Positions 34,856-43,174 of a DNA stretch of 64,000 nucleotides are shown here, piece after piece (position 1 is the first letter of the stretch; each line of letters begins with the position of its first letter). A model generated the notes under the pieces. The model saw only the letters and a program-made list of their open reading frames with translations. It did no database searches and was not told the DNA's origin. Source of the DNA: Haliea sp963974125 (GTDB lineage Bacteria > Pseudomonadota > Gammaproteobacteria > Pseudomonadales > Halieaceae); contig CAXBCH010000019.1 in NCBI GenBank assembly GCA_963974125.1, forward strand, positions 1-64,000. The letters run 5' to 3'. The position numbers and the translations under genes are program-made.

Positions 34856-36568
34856 CTAGTGTTCCAGCGACTTGTAGCGTTCCCGCAAGCGGTTGCGCAG
34901 GCTCACGGCGGCGAGATTCAGCAGCGCGATAATCAGCACCAGCAACAATGCCGTAGCATAGACCAGAGGCCGCGCCGCCTCTACATTGGGACTCTGAAAG
35001 CCGACATCATAGATGTGGAATCCCAGGTGCATGAACTTCTGGTCCAGATGCAGATAAGGGTAATTGCCGTCCAGGGGCAGGGTCGGGGCCAGCTTCACCA
35101 CACCCACCAGCATCAGCGGCGCCACTTCGCCCGCGGCCCTCGCCACGGCCAGAATCAGGCCGGTCATCATGGCCGGGCTGGCCATCGGCAGTACTACCCG
35201 CCACAGGGTTTCCGCGCGAGTGGCGCCCAGCGCCAGCGAGCCTTCGCGCAGGGCCTTGGGAATCCGCGACAGACCCTCCTCGGTCGCCACTATCACCACC
35301 GGCAACGTGAGCAGGGCCAGGGTCAATGAGGCCCACATCAGGCCCGGCGTGCCGAATGTCGGCCGCGGCAGCGCCGCCGGGAAGAACAGCTCGTCAAGCT
35401 CACCGCCGACAAAGTAGATGAAGAATCCGAGACCAAACACACCGTAGACGATAGACGGTACCCCCGCCAGGTTGTTGACCGCGATGCGGATGGTGCGGGT
35501 GATAAAGCCCTGGCTGGCGTATTCACGCAGGTAGACTGCTGCGACCACACCGAAGGGAGTGACCATGATGGACATCAGGATCACCATCAGCACCGTACCA
35601 AACATGGCAGGAAAGATACCGCCCTCGGTATTGGCTTCGCGGGGCTCGGCTGTCAGGAACTCCCAGAGCCGCTCGAAGTACATCCCCACCTTGGCCACAA
35701 CACCCATGGCGTTGGGCTGGTAGGCGCGCACCACCTTGGCAATGGGCAGGGTCACTACCCGGCCGTCGGCAAGTTCGGCGCTGTAGCTGTGGTCCTTGAT
35801 GCTGTCATAGAGCACATACAGCTCCTCCTGCAGCACGCGGAAGCGGGCCTCCTGCTCGGCCCGCTCGCTGGCGAGATCCGCCGCAGCTGCCGCATCCAGG
35901 GCCTCGTCCAGCTCCAGTCTGCGCTCGCGCAGGCGCAGGCGCTCCAGCTCGTAGTTGATGGCGCCGATCTCCACCCGCTCGATCTGGCGAATCTGCTCGC
36001 GCACCGCGTCGGTTTCGGTGACCAGTTCCTGCAGCGCCTGCCAGGTGGCCTCCGGGCCATCGGCCGCGACCGTGACCTCCGGCGCGTTGAAGCGGCTGAC
36101 ACCGCGCAGGTAGCCGTAGAAATTGCCCCACTCGAGGCGCTCTATGACCACAACGTCCTCGGGCCAGCGGCGTTCCCCGAACTGCTCATCAATGAGCCAG
36201 GTGAAGTCTGTGCCGAGGAAATCGCGGTTGCCCTGCTTGAGCAGCGTACGCTGGTAGTAGGGTCCCGGGCCCTGCAGATTGATGCCGGCCCCCTGCAGCT
36301 GGGTACCGATCACCTCGACTTCCTCCACCACCTCGCCCAGCACCTCCCGCGACTGGTCCTGGTAGCTCACCGTTACCGCCAGCACATCCGCCGGCCAGAA
36401 GTGGCTGAGGCCGCGCACGGCGAGTAGCAGGAGCAATCCCAGTACCGCAATCACACTGACACTCACGGCAGCGCCATTGAGCCAGATCAGCGGTTCGCCA
36501 CTGCGCAGCCAGGATTTGACGCCGGGAGAGCGATCGCTGTGCAAATCCTGTTCGTTGATCATCTTCAT
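34856..36568 (-). CDS. pstA: Phosphate ABC transporter permease PstA, enlarged
   Basis: 570 residues, about twice the E. coli protein. One helix at about 33-52, then a roughly 250-residue extracytoplasmic insert that includes a charged coiled-coil (about 195-250, rich in E-R-L-R-L-R-E), then the binding-protein-dependent permease domain with five helices and the EAA-type loop A-L-R-E-G-S-L-A-L-G-A-T-R. The enlarged N-terminal part is known from Pseudomonas-type PstA (DUF3333). ATG 36568 overlaps the pstC stop (TGATG); GTG 36571 is also in frame. Confidence 0.93.
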   Translation of the reverse strand: MKMINEQDLHSDRSPGVKSWLRSGEPLIWLNGAAVSVSVIAVLGLLLLLAVRGLSHFWPADVLAVTVSYQDQSREVLGEVVEEVEVIGTQLQGAGINLQGPGPYYQRTLLKQGNRDFLGTDFTWLIDEQFGERRWPEDVVVIERLEWGNFYGYLRGVSRFNAPEVTVAADGPEATWQALQELVTETDAVREQIRQIERVEIGAINYELERLRLRERRLELDEALDAAAAADLASERAEQEARFRVLQEELYVLYDSIKDHSYSAELADGRVVTLPIAKVVRAYQPNAMGVVAKVGMYFERLWEFLTAEPREANTEGGIFPAMFGTVLMVILMSIMVTPFGVVAAVYLREYASQGFITRTIRIAVNNLAGVPSIVYGVFGLGFFIYFVGGELDELFFPAALPRPTFGTPGLMWASLTLALLTLPVVIVATEEGLSRIPKALREGSLALGATRAETLWRVVLPMASPAMMTGLILAVARAAGEVAPLMLVGVVKLAPTLPLDGNYPYLHLDQKFMHLGFHIYDVGFQSPNVEAARPLVYATALLLVLIIALLNLAAVSLRNRLRERYKSLEH

Positions 36569-38811
36569 CACAGGGACCCGTATTTGACCCGCAGCCGCTG
36601 CCGCACCAGTTCGGCGATGGTATTGACCGCAAAGGTGAACATGAACAGTACAAAGGCCGCGAGGAACAGAACCCGGTAATGGGTGCTGTTCACTTCCGCC
36701 TCCGGCACCTCGACCGCGAGGTTGGCAGACAGCGTGCGCATGCCCTCGAAGATGTTGACGTCCATGATCGGCGTGTTGCCGGTGGCCATCAGCACGATCA
36801 TGGTTTCGCCCACTGCCCGCCCCAGGCCAATCATCAGGCCCGAGAAAATGCCCGGGCTGGCAGTCGGAATAACAACGCCGACCAGGGTCTGCCAGGGCGT
36901 GGCACCCAACGCCAGGCTACCGTAGCTCAGATGCTTGGGCACGGAGAATATGGCGTCCTCGGCAATCGAGAAGATGGTGGGGATCACTGCCATGCCCATG
37001 GCGATCCCGACCACCAGGGCATTGCGCTGGTCAAAGGATATCCCCAGCTCCGCGGTGATCCAGCGGCGCATGTCACCATCGAAGAAGAAGAGTTCGAAGC
37101 TGTCGTTGGCGGCAAAACTCAGGTAGCCAATCAGGATCACCACGGGGACCAGCACCGCAGCGTGCCAGCCGTCCGGCACCCGGGAACGGATGGCGATCGG
37201 CAGCCGCGACCAGAGAAAGGCAAACAGCAACACGCCGACCGGCAGGGCCAGCATGAGGGTGACCACCGCGGTCAGCTTGTCCTCGATAAGCGGCGCCAGC
37301 CACAACCCGGCGAGAAAGCCCAGGATCACCGTGGGCAACGCCTCCATCAGCTCGATCATCGGCTTGATTTTGCGGCGCAGGGGGGCGGCCATGAAATAGG
37401 CGGTGTAGATCGCCCCGCAGATCGCCAGCGGAGCGGCGATCATCATGGTGTAGAAGGCGGCCTTGAGGGTACCGAAGGCCAATGGGGCGAAACTGTACTT
37501 GGGTTCGAAATCCGTGTCCGCCGACGACGATTGCCAGACATGGGCGGGTTCATCGTAGCTCTCGTACCAGACCTTGCTCCACAGCGCGGACCAGGAGATG
37601 TCGGGATGTTCGTTGTCGATGTGCCAGCTGCGCAGGTCACCGTTGTCGTCCACGAATACAAGGGCATCAGCGCGCGGGGAAATCGCCGCCGCCCCCGCGC
37701 CCAGGGGCAGCGCTTCCCGGCTCAGCAGGCGGCGGTGAGCGGTGCTGTGGTAGATCTGCAGCTCACCTTCGCGCCCCAGCGCGAGGAAACCCTTGCGGCG
37801 CTGCTCCGTGACCAGTCCGGTAACGACCACGCCATCGGTATCGAACTGGCGAATGCGCTGCAGATGATTGCCGCCCTCCCCGTCCCGCACCATGAAAAAC
37901 TGCACCAGCTCGCCGCGGTCAGAAGCCGCCAGCAAGGAGATGCCCCCCAACAGCATCGCGCTGGTCGAGAGGCGCCCGCCGTCAGTGAACAACTCGCCCC
38001 GGCTCGCCACCTGCAGGGAGCCGTTGCTGTCGCGCTGCCGCAGATTCAGGACGCTGAAGCCGCCCTGGGAATCCACGCGGAACAGCCAGCGCAGGTCTTC
38101 ATCAATATGGAAGGCCGCGGTGGCTCCACCGAGAGCCGGGATCTCCAGCTCCTCCTGCTCCAGCGACACCGCACCGGTAATGAAGTTCTCCTCGCGCCTG
38201 ACACGTTGTGCACGCAGTTCCCCCGCCTGGTTCAGGGCCGCAACCACCAGCCCTTCGTCGGTTTCGCCAACGGCCAGCTGCACCACCGGCACGGTGCCGA
38301 AATTCAGCGCCAGGTCGGGGTAGTGACGCTCTATCCTCGGGGTGATAACGCGATTGCCGTCCGGGTAGGTCAGGCGATATTCGTGGCTGTGCAGGGAGAT
38401 ACTGCCGGAATCGTGGGCAATGGCGAACAGGCGGCCTTCGGCCCCCTCTGGCGCCACCGCGGCAATGCTGCCCAGTTCCGGAGCGAGGGCTTCACGGAGT
38501 ACCAGCTCACCACTGTCGAGCTCAAAAAAACGTGCGCTGCCATCGGCAAAGACGCCAAAACCGACCTCCGTCTGCTCTTCGACCGCCAGGTGCAGTGGCG
38601 CCTCCGAGAAGGGAGATTCCACAGTGGCGCGAGGCTCCATGGTGGCGTTGCTGAACAGGGGCAGGACTTCATACAGCAGGTAGAAAAAAATCAACAGGAT
38701 GGCGACCAGCACCCCGACCCCGCCGGCAGTGACGGCAACGGTTGCCGTGCGATCCTTGAAATGGCGCCATCGGGGCGTGAAGGGCGACACGTGCTCGCTT
38801 AATCTGGCCAA
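36568..38811 (-). CDS. pstC: Phosphate ABC transporter permease PstC, enlarged
   Basis: 747 residues against about 320 in E. coli. An N-terminal helix (about 25-50) is followed by a roughly 380-residue extracytoplasmic domain made of repeated beta segments (e.g. D-G-S-A-R-F-F-E-L-D-S-G, D-S-G-S-I-S-L-H-S, R-E-G-E-L-Q-I-Y-H-S), suggesting a beta-propeller, then the six-helix permease domain with L-S-Y-G-S-L-A-L-G-A-T-P-W-Q. Similar long PstC proteins occur in pseudomonads (PA5368). The propeller reading is inference. Confidence 0.92.
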   Translation of the reverse strand: MARLSEHVSPFTPRWRHFKDRTATVAVTAGGVGVLVAILLIFFYLLYEVLPLFSNATMEPRATVESPFSEAPLHLAVEEQTEVGFGVFADGSARFFELDSGELVLREALAPELGSIAAVAPEGAEGRLFAIAHDSGSISLHSHEYRLTYPDGNRVITPRIERHYPDLALNFGTVPVVQLAVGETDEGLVVAALNQAGELRAQRVRREENFITGAVSLEQEELEIPALGGATAAFHIDEDLRWLFRVDSQGGFSVLNLRQRDSNGSLQVASRGELFTDGGRLSTSAMLLGGISLLAASDRGELVQFFMVRDGEGGNHLQRIRQFDTDGVVVTGLVTEQRRKGFLALGREGELQIYHSTAHRRLLSREALPLGAGAAAISPRADALVFVDDNGDLRSWHIDNEHPDISWSALWSKVWYESYDEPAHVWQSSSADTDFEPKYSFAPLAFGTLKAAFYTMMIAAPLAICGAIYTAYFMAAPLRRKIKPMIELMEALPTVILGFLAGLWLAPLIEDKLTAVVTLMLALPVGVLLFAFLWSRLPIAIRSRVPDGWHAAVLVPVVILIGYLSFAANDSFELFFFDGDMRRWITAELGISFDQRNALVVGIAMGMAVIPTIFSIAEDAIFSVPKHLSYGSLALGATPWQTLVGVVIPTASPGIFSGLMIGLGRAVGETMIVLMATGNTPIMDVNIFEGMRTLSANLAVEVPEAEVNSTHYRVLFLAAFVLFMFTFAVNTIAELVRQRLRVKYGSL

Positions 38812-38843
38812 GGCTGCGGCTCTCGAAAGTAGGGTACGAAATC

Positions 38844-38875
38844 CGGGCAGCCCCCCGGCAAGGGGCGGCTGCCCG
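38844..38875. other. Intercistronic hairpin between pstS and pstC
   Basis: CGGGCAGCC pairs with GGCTGCCCG (9 bp), with an inner CCCC/GGGG stem around GGCAA. There is no T-run. Such hairpins after binding-protein genes commonly protect upstream mRNA or reduce read-through, giving more PstS than PstCAB. Confidence 0.6.
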
Positions 38876-38889
38876 ATCGACAGCGCTGG

Positions 38890-39861
38890 TTACAGGTCCA
38901 GCTGCTTGCTGAACCGCTCCACCACCGCAGCAGGCAGGGGGATGTAGCCGTCCTTCAGCACAACTTCCTGGCCCTGGCGTGAAAACACCATCTTGATGAA
39001 TTCGCGTTCCAGCGGTGACAGCGGCTGGTTCGGGTTCTTGTTGACGTACATGTACAGGAAGCGAGCCAGGGGGTAACTGCCATCAACCGAGTTTTCGCCA
39101 TTGGCCTCGACCGGCGCATCACCCTCGCGCTTGCTCAGGGGGACGGTACGTACACTGGAGGTGCGGTAACCGATGCCCGAGTAGCCGATGCCGTTCACCG
39201 AGGTGGATACCGACTGCACGACCGAGGCCGATCCGGGCTGTTCATTGACGCTGTTCTTGAAGTCGCCCTTGCACAGGGCGACGCTCTTGAAATAGCCGTA
39301 GGTACCGGACACCGAATTGCGACCGAACAGCTGCAGATCACGGTTTTCCCAGGCTCCGTCCAGTCCCAGCTGGCCCCACTTGCTGATATCGGCGGCAGCA
39401 CCGCACTTGCGGGTGGACGAGAATACAGCGTCGACCTCGGCAATCGTCATGGCAGTAATCGGATTGTCCTTGTGCACATAGACGGCAAGCGCGTCAATGG
39501 CGACGGGCACCGCCGTGGGCTTGTAACCGTGTCGGGTCTCAAAGGCCTCGATTTCCTGGTCGCGCATTTCCCGACTCATGGGGCCGAAGTTGGCAGTACC
39601 CTCGACCAGTGCCGTCGGTGCCGTGGATGAGCCGGCGGCCTGGATCTGGATGTTGACGTTGGGGTAGGCGCGCTTGAACTCTTCCGCCCACAGGGTCATC
39701 AAATTGGCCAGGGTATCGGAACCGATGCTGGAAAGATTGCCGGAGACACCGCTGGAGATTTCGTAATCCCGAAGTTCGGGATCGAGGTCTGCAAGGGATG
39801 CGCTTGCGAGGCTGAGGCCGGCAACCGCAACCGCGGCCTGGAACAGATTCTTGATCGACAT
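38890..39861 (-). CDS. pstS: Phosphate-binding protein PstS
   Basis: 323 residues with a cleavable signal peptide (about 1-24, ending A-S-L-A). Phosphate-loop motifs: G-S-D-T-L-A-N-L near residue 47, A-G-S-S-T-A-P-T-A-L (about 77) and R-N-S-V-S-G-T-Y-G-Y-F (about 178). No lipobox, so soluble periplasmic. ATG 39861 has GGAG upstream, and a Pho box lies at 39913-39932. It is divergent in size from pstCAB by a 78-bp gap with a hairpin. Confidence 0.96.
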   Translation of the reverse strand: MSIKNLFQAAVAVAGLSLASASLADLDPELRDYEISSGVSGNLSSIGSDTLANLMTLWAEEFKRAYPNVNIQIQAAGSSTAPTALVEGTANFGPMSREMRDQEIEAFETRHGYKPTAVPVAIDALAVYVHKDNPITAMTIAEVDAVFSSTRKCGAAADISKWGQLGLDGAWENRDLQLFGRNSVSGTYGYFKSVALCKGDFKNSVNEQPGSASVVQSVSTSVNGIGYSGIGYRTSSVRTVPLSKREGDAPVEANGENSVDGSYPLARFLYMYVNKNPNQPLSPLEREFIKMVFSRQGQEVVLKDGYIPLPAAVVERFSKQLDL

Positions 39862-39912
39862 TTGAGGCTCCCGTTTCCAAAAAGCGTTGATGCCGCACAC
39901 AGTAAACGCCAT

Positions 39913-39932
39913 ATATGACAAAATTATGACAA
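39913..39932 (-). promoter_or_regulatory. Pho box upstream of pstS
   Basis: Minus strand TTGTCATAATTTTGTCATAT: two TGTCAT repeats 11 bp apart, 52 bp before the ATG, with a TACTGT -10-like hexamer just downstream. Confidence 0.85.
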
Positions 39933-39970
39933 CTCCGTGTAGGGCGCCGAAAAACTGCTGCGGGCGACCG

Positions 39971-41245
39971 TTATCCGGGGAAGGCCAGGGTAAACGAACT
40001 GCCTCTCCCGGGGGTACTCTCAATCTGCAGCTCCGCCCGATGCGCCGCTGCCACATGCTTGACGATGGCCAGACCAAGCCCGGTACCGCCAGTGGCTGAA
40101 GAGCGGCTGTCATCCACCCGGTAAAAACGCTCGGTCAGACGCGGCAGATGGACGGCATCGATGCCGATACCCTGGTCCTGCACCGAAAGCAACAATTGCT
40201 GCCCCTGCCGCCGCCAGCGCACTGTCACAATAGTGTCATCTTTGCTGTATTTGAAGGCATTCAACACCAGATTGGACACCGCGCTGTGCAGTTCCCGGTA
40301 ATCTCCCGCCACCTTGTCGGCGGTCTCCAGCTGCAGCGCAAGTTTGCGCCCGGGGTGGGAAGTCTGCAACTCGTCCTTCAATTCCTCCAGCAAGGCGCCA
40401 ATATTGACCTGCTCGCGCCGGGGCTGGGTGCGCACGCTTTCGATTCGGGAGAGCCAGAGCAGGTCCTTGAGCAGCGTTTCCATCCGCGCCGCCTGCTGCT
40501 GCATTTGCTCCAGGGGCCTGCGGAAGCGGGGCTCCAGCTGGCCGGCGTTGGCGAGAATGGTTTCCAGGTAACCCTTGATGACCGTCAGCGGCGTGCGCAG
40601 TTCATGCGAGACGTTGCCGACAAAATCGCGGCGCATCTGCTCCAGCTTGGCCTCCTTGGTGACATCCCTGACGAACACCAGTCGGTCGCCGCCGCCAAAC
40701 GCAGTGACGGCAAACTGCAGGTACTGCACATGCTCTCCCTTGAGCGCCACCTGCAGTGGATTGTCAAAGGCCGCGGCGAGGAAATAGCGATGAAACTCGG
40801 GCAGTCGCACCAGATTGAGCAGGGCCTGCCCGCGGTCGGCGGGATAGCGCAGCCCCAGCAACCGCTCTGCCGCCGTGTTGCTCCACTCAATGGCACCGGT
40901 ACCGTTGACCATGATCGCACCGTCGTGCATGGAAGACAGGGAACCCTGCAGGTAGTCGAGCCGCGATTGCAGCTGCGCCTGCCGTTCCTGGCCCGCGCGC
41001 TGCAGCTGGTACAGGCGGTCGTAGATGACACCCCAGATTGCGGGAGCCTCTGGCGGCTCAATCGAGGTGTCCGCCAGCCAGCTCAGCAGGCGTTGCAGCT
41101 GGTACAACCAGCGCGCCAGCAGTGCCAGCAGTGCCAGCGCCAACACCAGCCAGGGGAAGCCCAGCAGCCAGCCGACTCCGAGGGCGACCACGGACAGCAA
41201 GACCAGCCGACGCAGCTCCACCAGCCAGGCGCCGGCAGCGTTCAC
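39971..41245 (-). CDS. phoR: Phosphate regulon sensor kinase PhoR
   Basis: 424 residues. Two N-terminal hydrophobic segments (about 10-50), a linker, a PAS domain (about 95-190), then the HisKA site F-V-G-N-V-S-H-E-L-R-T-P-L (His about residue 214) and the ATPase domain with N-L-V-L-N-A-F-K-Y-S, D-x-G-x-G-I-D and G-G-T-G-L-G-L-A-I-V-K-H. GTG start overlaps the phoB stop (GTGA). Confidence 0.96.
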   Translation of the reverse strand: MNAAGAWLVELRRLVLLSVVALGVGWLLGFPWLVLALALLALLARWLYQLQRLLSWLADTSIEPPEAPAIWGVIYDRLYQLQRAGQERQAQLQSRLDYLQGSLSSMHDGAIMVNGTGAIEWSNTAAERLLGLRYPADRGQALLNLVRLPEFHRYFLAAAFDNPLQVALKGEHVQYLQFAVTAFGGGDRLVFVRDVTKEAKLEQMRRDFVGNVSHELRTPLTVIKGYLETILANAGQLEPRFRRPLEQMQQQAARMETLLKDLLWLSRIESVRTQPRREQVNIGALLEELKDELQTSHPGRKLALQLETADKVAGDYRELHSAVSNLVLNAFKYSKDDTIVTVRWRRQGQQLLLSVQDQGIGIDAVHLPRLTERFYRVDDSRSSATGGTGLGLAIVKHVAAAHRAELQIESTPGRGSSFTLAFPG

Positions 41246-41952
41246 CGCGCAGGAACCCCGCGGGCGGAGAACCGGTAACCGGTACCCCGCACGGTCTGGA
41301 TCAGGTCGCTGTAGTCGGCGACCGCGGTCTGCAGCGCCTTGCGCAGACGCCGAATATGCACATCCACCGTGCGCTCTTCGACATACACATTGGCGCCCCA
41401 GACCTGGTCCAGAAGCTGGTTGCGGGAATAGGCGCGCTCTGGATGCGACATGAAAAAGTGCAGCAGGTTGAATTCCGTGGGCCCCATATCCACGGGTTGG
41501 TCGACCAGGAATACGCGCCGACTCTCGCCGTCGAGCACCAGCTCGCCCACCTGGATCCGGTCCATCTCGTCGCCGCCACTGGCGCGGCGCAGCAGGGCCT
41601 TGATCCGGGCGATCAGTTCCCGGGGAGCAAAGGGCTTGGTGATGTAGTCATCGGCCCCCACATCCAGGCCCTGAATGACATTGTCCTCCGCCGTCTTGGC
41701 GGTGAGCATGATCACCGGCAGGTCCCGGGTGGTATCGGTCCGCTTGAGACGGCGCAGCAGCTCAAGGCCGCTACCGCCTGGCAGCATCCAATCCAGCAAC
41801 ACGATATCGGGGCGCTCGTCGACGATCAGGGTAAAGGCATCCTGGATATTCTCGGCCTCAATGCAGCGAAACTCTGCGATCTCAAGCGCCATCCGCAACA
41901 TGTCGCGTATGGCGAATTCGTCATCGACGATCAGCACCTTGCGTTCATTCAT
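41242..41952 (-). CDS. phoB: Phosphate regulon response regulator PhoB
   Basis: 236 residues: receiver domain with acidic pocket D-D-E, phospho-aspartate in V-L-L-D-W-M-L-P-G (about residue 54), conserved T and K (M-L-T-A-K), and a winged-helix DNA-binding domain with S-R-N-Q-L-L-D-Q-V-W-G and V-D-V-H-I-R-R-L-R-K. Binds Pho boxes such as those upstream of this gene, pstS and the porin. Confidence 0.97.
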   Translation of the reverse strand: MNERKVLIVDDEFAIRDMLRMALEIAEFRCIEAENIQDAFTLIVDERPDIVLLDWMLPGGSGLELLRRLKRTDTTRDLPVIMLTAKTAEDNVIQGLDVGADDYITKPFAPRELIARIKALLRRASGGDEMDRIQVGELVLDGESRRVFLVDQPVDMGPTEFNLLHFFMSHPERAYSRNQLLDQVWGANVYVEERTVDVHIRRLRKALQTAVADYSDLIQTVRGTGYRFSARGVPAR

Positions 41953-42003
41953 CGGTCACATTTCCCTCATTGGCATTCCACACGGGCCTATTAGATGAGG
42001 TAA

Positions 42004-42023
42004 TTGTGACAATAAAGTTACAA
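42004..42023 (-). promoter_or_regulatory. Probable Pho box upstream of phoB
   Basis: Minus strand TTGTAACTTTATTGTCACAA: two TGT[AC]A[CA]-like repeats 11 bp apart, weaker than the other two boxes, 51 bp before phoB. Consistent with phoBR autoregulation. Confidence 0.65.
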
Positions 42024-42048
42024 AGCCGCTTTTGCACGCGGTTTTTAC

Positions 42049-42096
42049 TGTAGGAGCCCGCTCTGCGGGCGATCGCGCACGGAGTGCGCTCCTACA
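42049..42096. repeat. REP-like palindromic repeat
   Basis: TGTAGGAGC ... GCTCCTACA form a 9-bp outer stem enclosing two smaller hairpins, CCCGC-TCT-GCGGG and GCGCAC-GGA-GTGCGC. The GTAGGAGCCCGCTCTGCGGG wording is the familiar REP type of pseudomonads and relatives. It sits between the kor operon end and phoB. Confidence 0.8.
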
Positions 42097-42121
42097 CCAG
42101 GGTGTGCTGCCCCTCTCAGGG

Positions 42122-43174
42122 CTAGCGCAGGCTGGCGTTGATGTTTGCCAGCACCTTGTTGCCGGGACAGAGGTCCTCCTCCGCGAGGCTGTTCAGTGGT
42201 CTGCGCGAGGTTTCCAGCACATCGTGCAGATCCCGCGAATCCTTGTCGATGTAGATCAGCCCGGTCAGGATCTGCCCTTCCGCCCGGTGGCGCTCCAGTG
42301 CCACCATGGCCGAGATCCGGTCGAACGGGTCCAGATCCTCAGACAGTTTTTCCAGATGCAGGACGGAGCCGTCGTGCAGGGTAACCTCCTGGGTGCGACC
42401 CGCGGCATAGCTGGCAGTGATCTCCTCGCGCATGGGCACGAAATCCACCGTACCGGTAGCCTCGGAATGCTCGCGCACGAAATCGTAGCTCTTGGTGGAG
42501 CCCGGGTTGTTGTTGAAGGTCACGCAGGGGGAAACCACGTCGATCAGGGCGAAGCCGCGATGGGCAATCGCGGCCTTGATCAGGGGCACCAGCTGGCCCT
42601 TGTCCCCGGAGAAGCTGCGGGCGACGAAGGTGGCACCCAATTGCAGCGCCAGACCCGGCAAATCAATGGCGGAGAAGGGGTTCGGGTCGCCCTTCTTGCT
42701 CGCTGAACCTTCATCGGCGGTGGCCGAGTCCTGACCCTTGGTCAACCCGTAGCAGCCGTTGTTCATGACAATATAGACCATGTTCAGGTTGCGGCGGACC
42801 GCGTGCGCGAACTGCCCCATGCCGATGGAGGCGGTGTCGCCATCGCCGGACACGCCGAGGTAGAGCAGCTCGCGGTTGGCCATGCTGGCGCCACTCACCA
42901 CCGAGGGCATGCGCCCGTGCACCGAGTTGAAGCCGTGGGACTTGCCGAGGAAATAGGTCGGCGCCTTGGAGGAACAACCAATGCCGGAGAGCTTCGCAAT
43001 CTTGTGCGGCTCCAGCGCCAGCTCATGGCAGGCACGGACTATCGCGCCCGAAATCGAGTCGTGTCCGCAGCCGGCGCAGAGGGTGGAAATCGCCCCCTCG
43101 TAATCGGCCTTGGTGTAGCCGAGGGCATTTACCGGCAGATCGGGGTGCCTGAACTTGGGCAGCTGGTAGCTCAT
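42122..43174 (-). CDS. korB: 2-oxoacid:ferredoxin oxidoreductase, beta subunit (KorB-like)
   Basis: 350 residues, ThDP-binding subunit: C-A-G-C-G-H-D-S-I-S-G-A (about residue 34), G-I-G-C-S-S-K and the ThDP motif G-D-G-D-T-A-S-I-G ... N-N-G-C-Y-G-L-T-K-G-Q (about 109-146). With the fused alpha partner it matches the two-subunit 2-oxoglutarate:ferredoxin oxidoreductases of aerobes. Other 2-oxoacids remain possible. ATG overlaps the alpha stop (ATGA). Confidence 0.88.
   Translation of the reverse strand: MSYQLPKFRHPDLPVNALGYTKADYEGAISTLCAGCGHDSISGAIVRACHELALEPHKIAKLSGIGCSSKAPTYFLGKSHGFNSVHGRMPSVVSGASMANRELLYLGVSGDGDTASIGMGQFAHAVRRNLNMVYIVMNNGCYGLTKGQDSATADEGSASKKGDPNPFSAIDLPGLALQLGATFVARSFSGDKGQLVPLIKAAIAHRGFALIDVVSPCVTFNNNPGSTKSYDFVREHSEATGTVDFVPMREEITASYAAGRTQEVTLHDGSVLHLEKLSEDLDPFDRISAMVALERHRAEGQILTGLIYIDKDSRDLHDVLETSRRPLNSLAEEDLCPGNKVLANINASLR

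Noticed and set aside
36679..38802. Long antisense frame over pstC
   Set aside because: His/Gln/Gly-rich low-complexity translation expected from the reverse of a GC-rich gene; pstC itself is complete.
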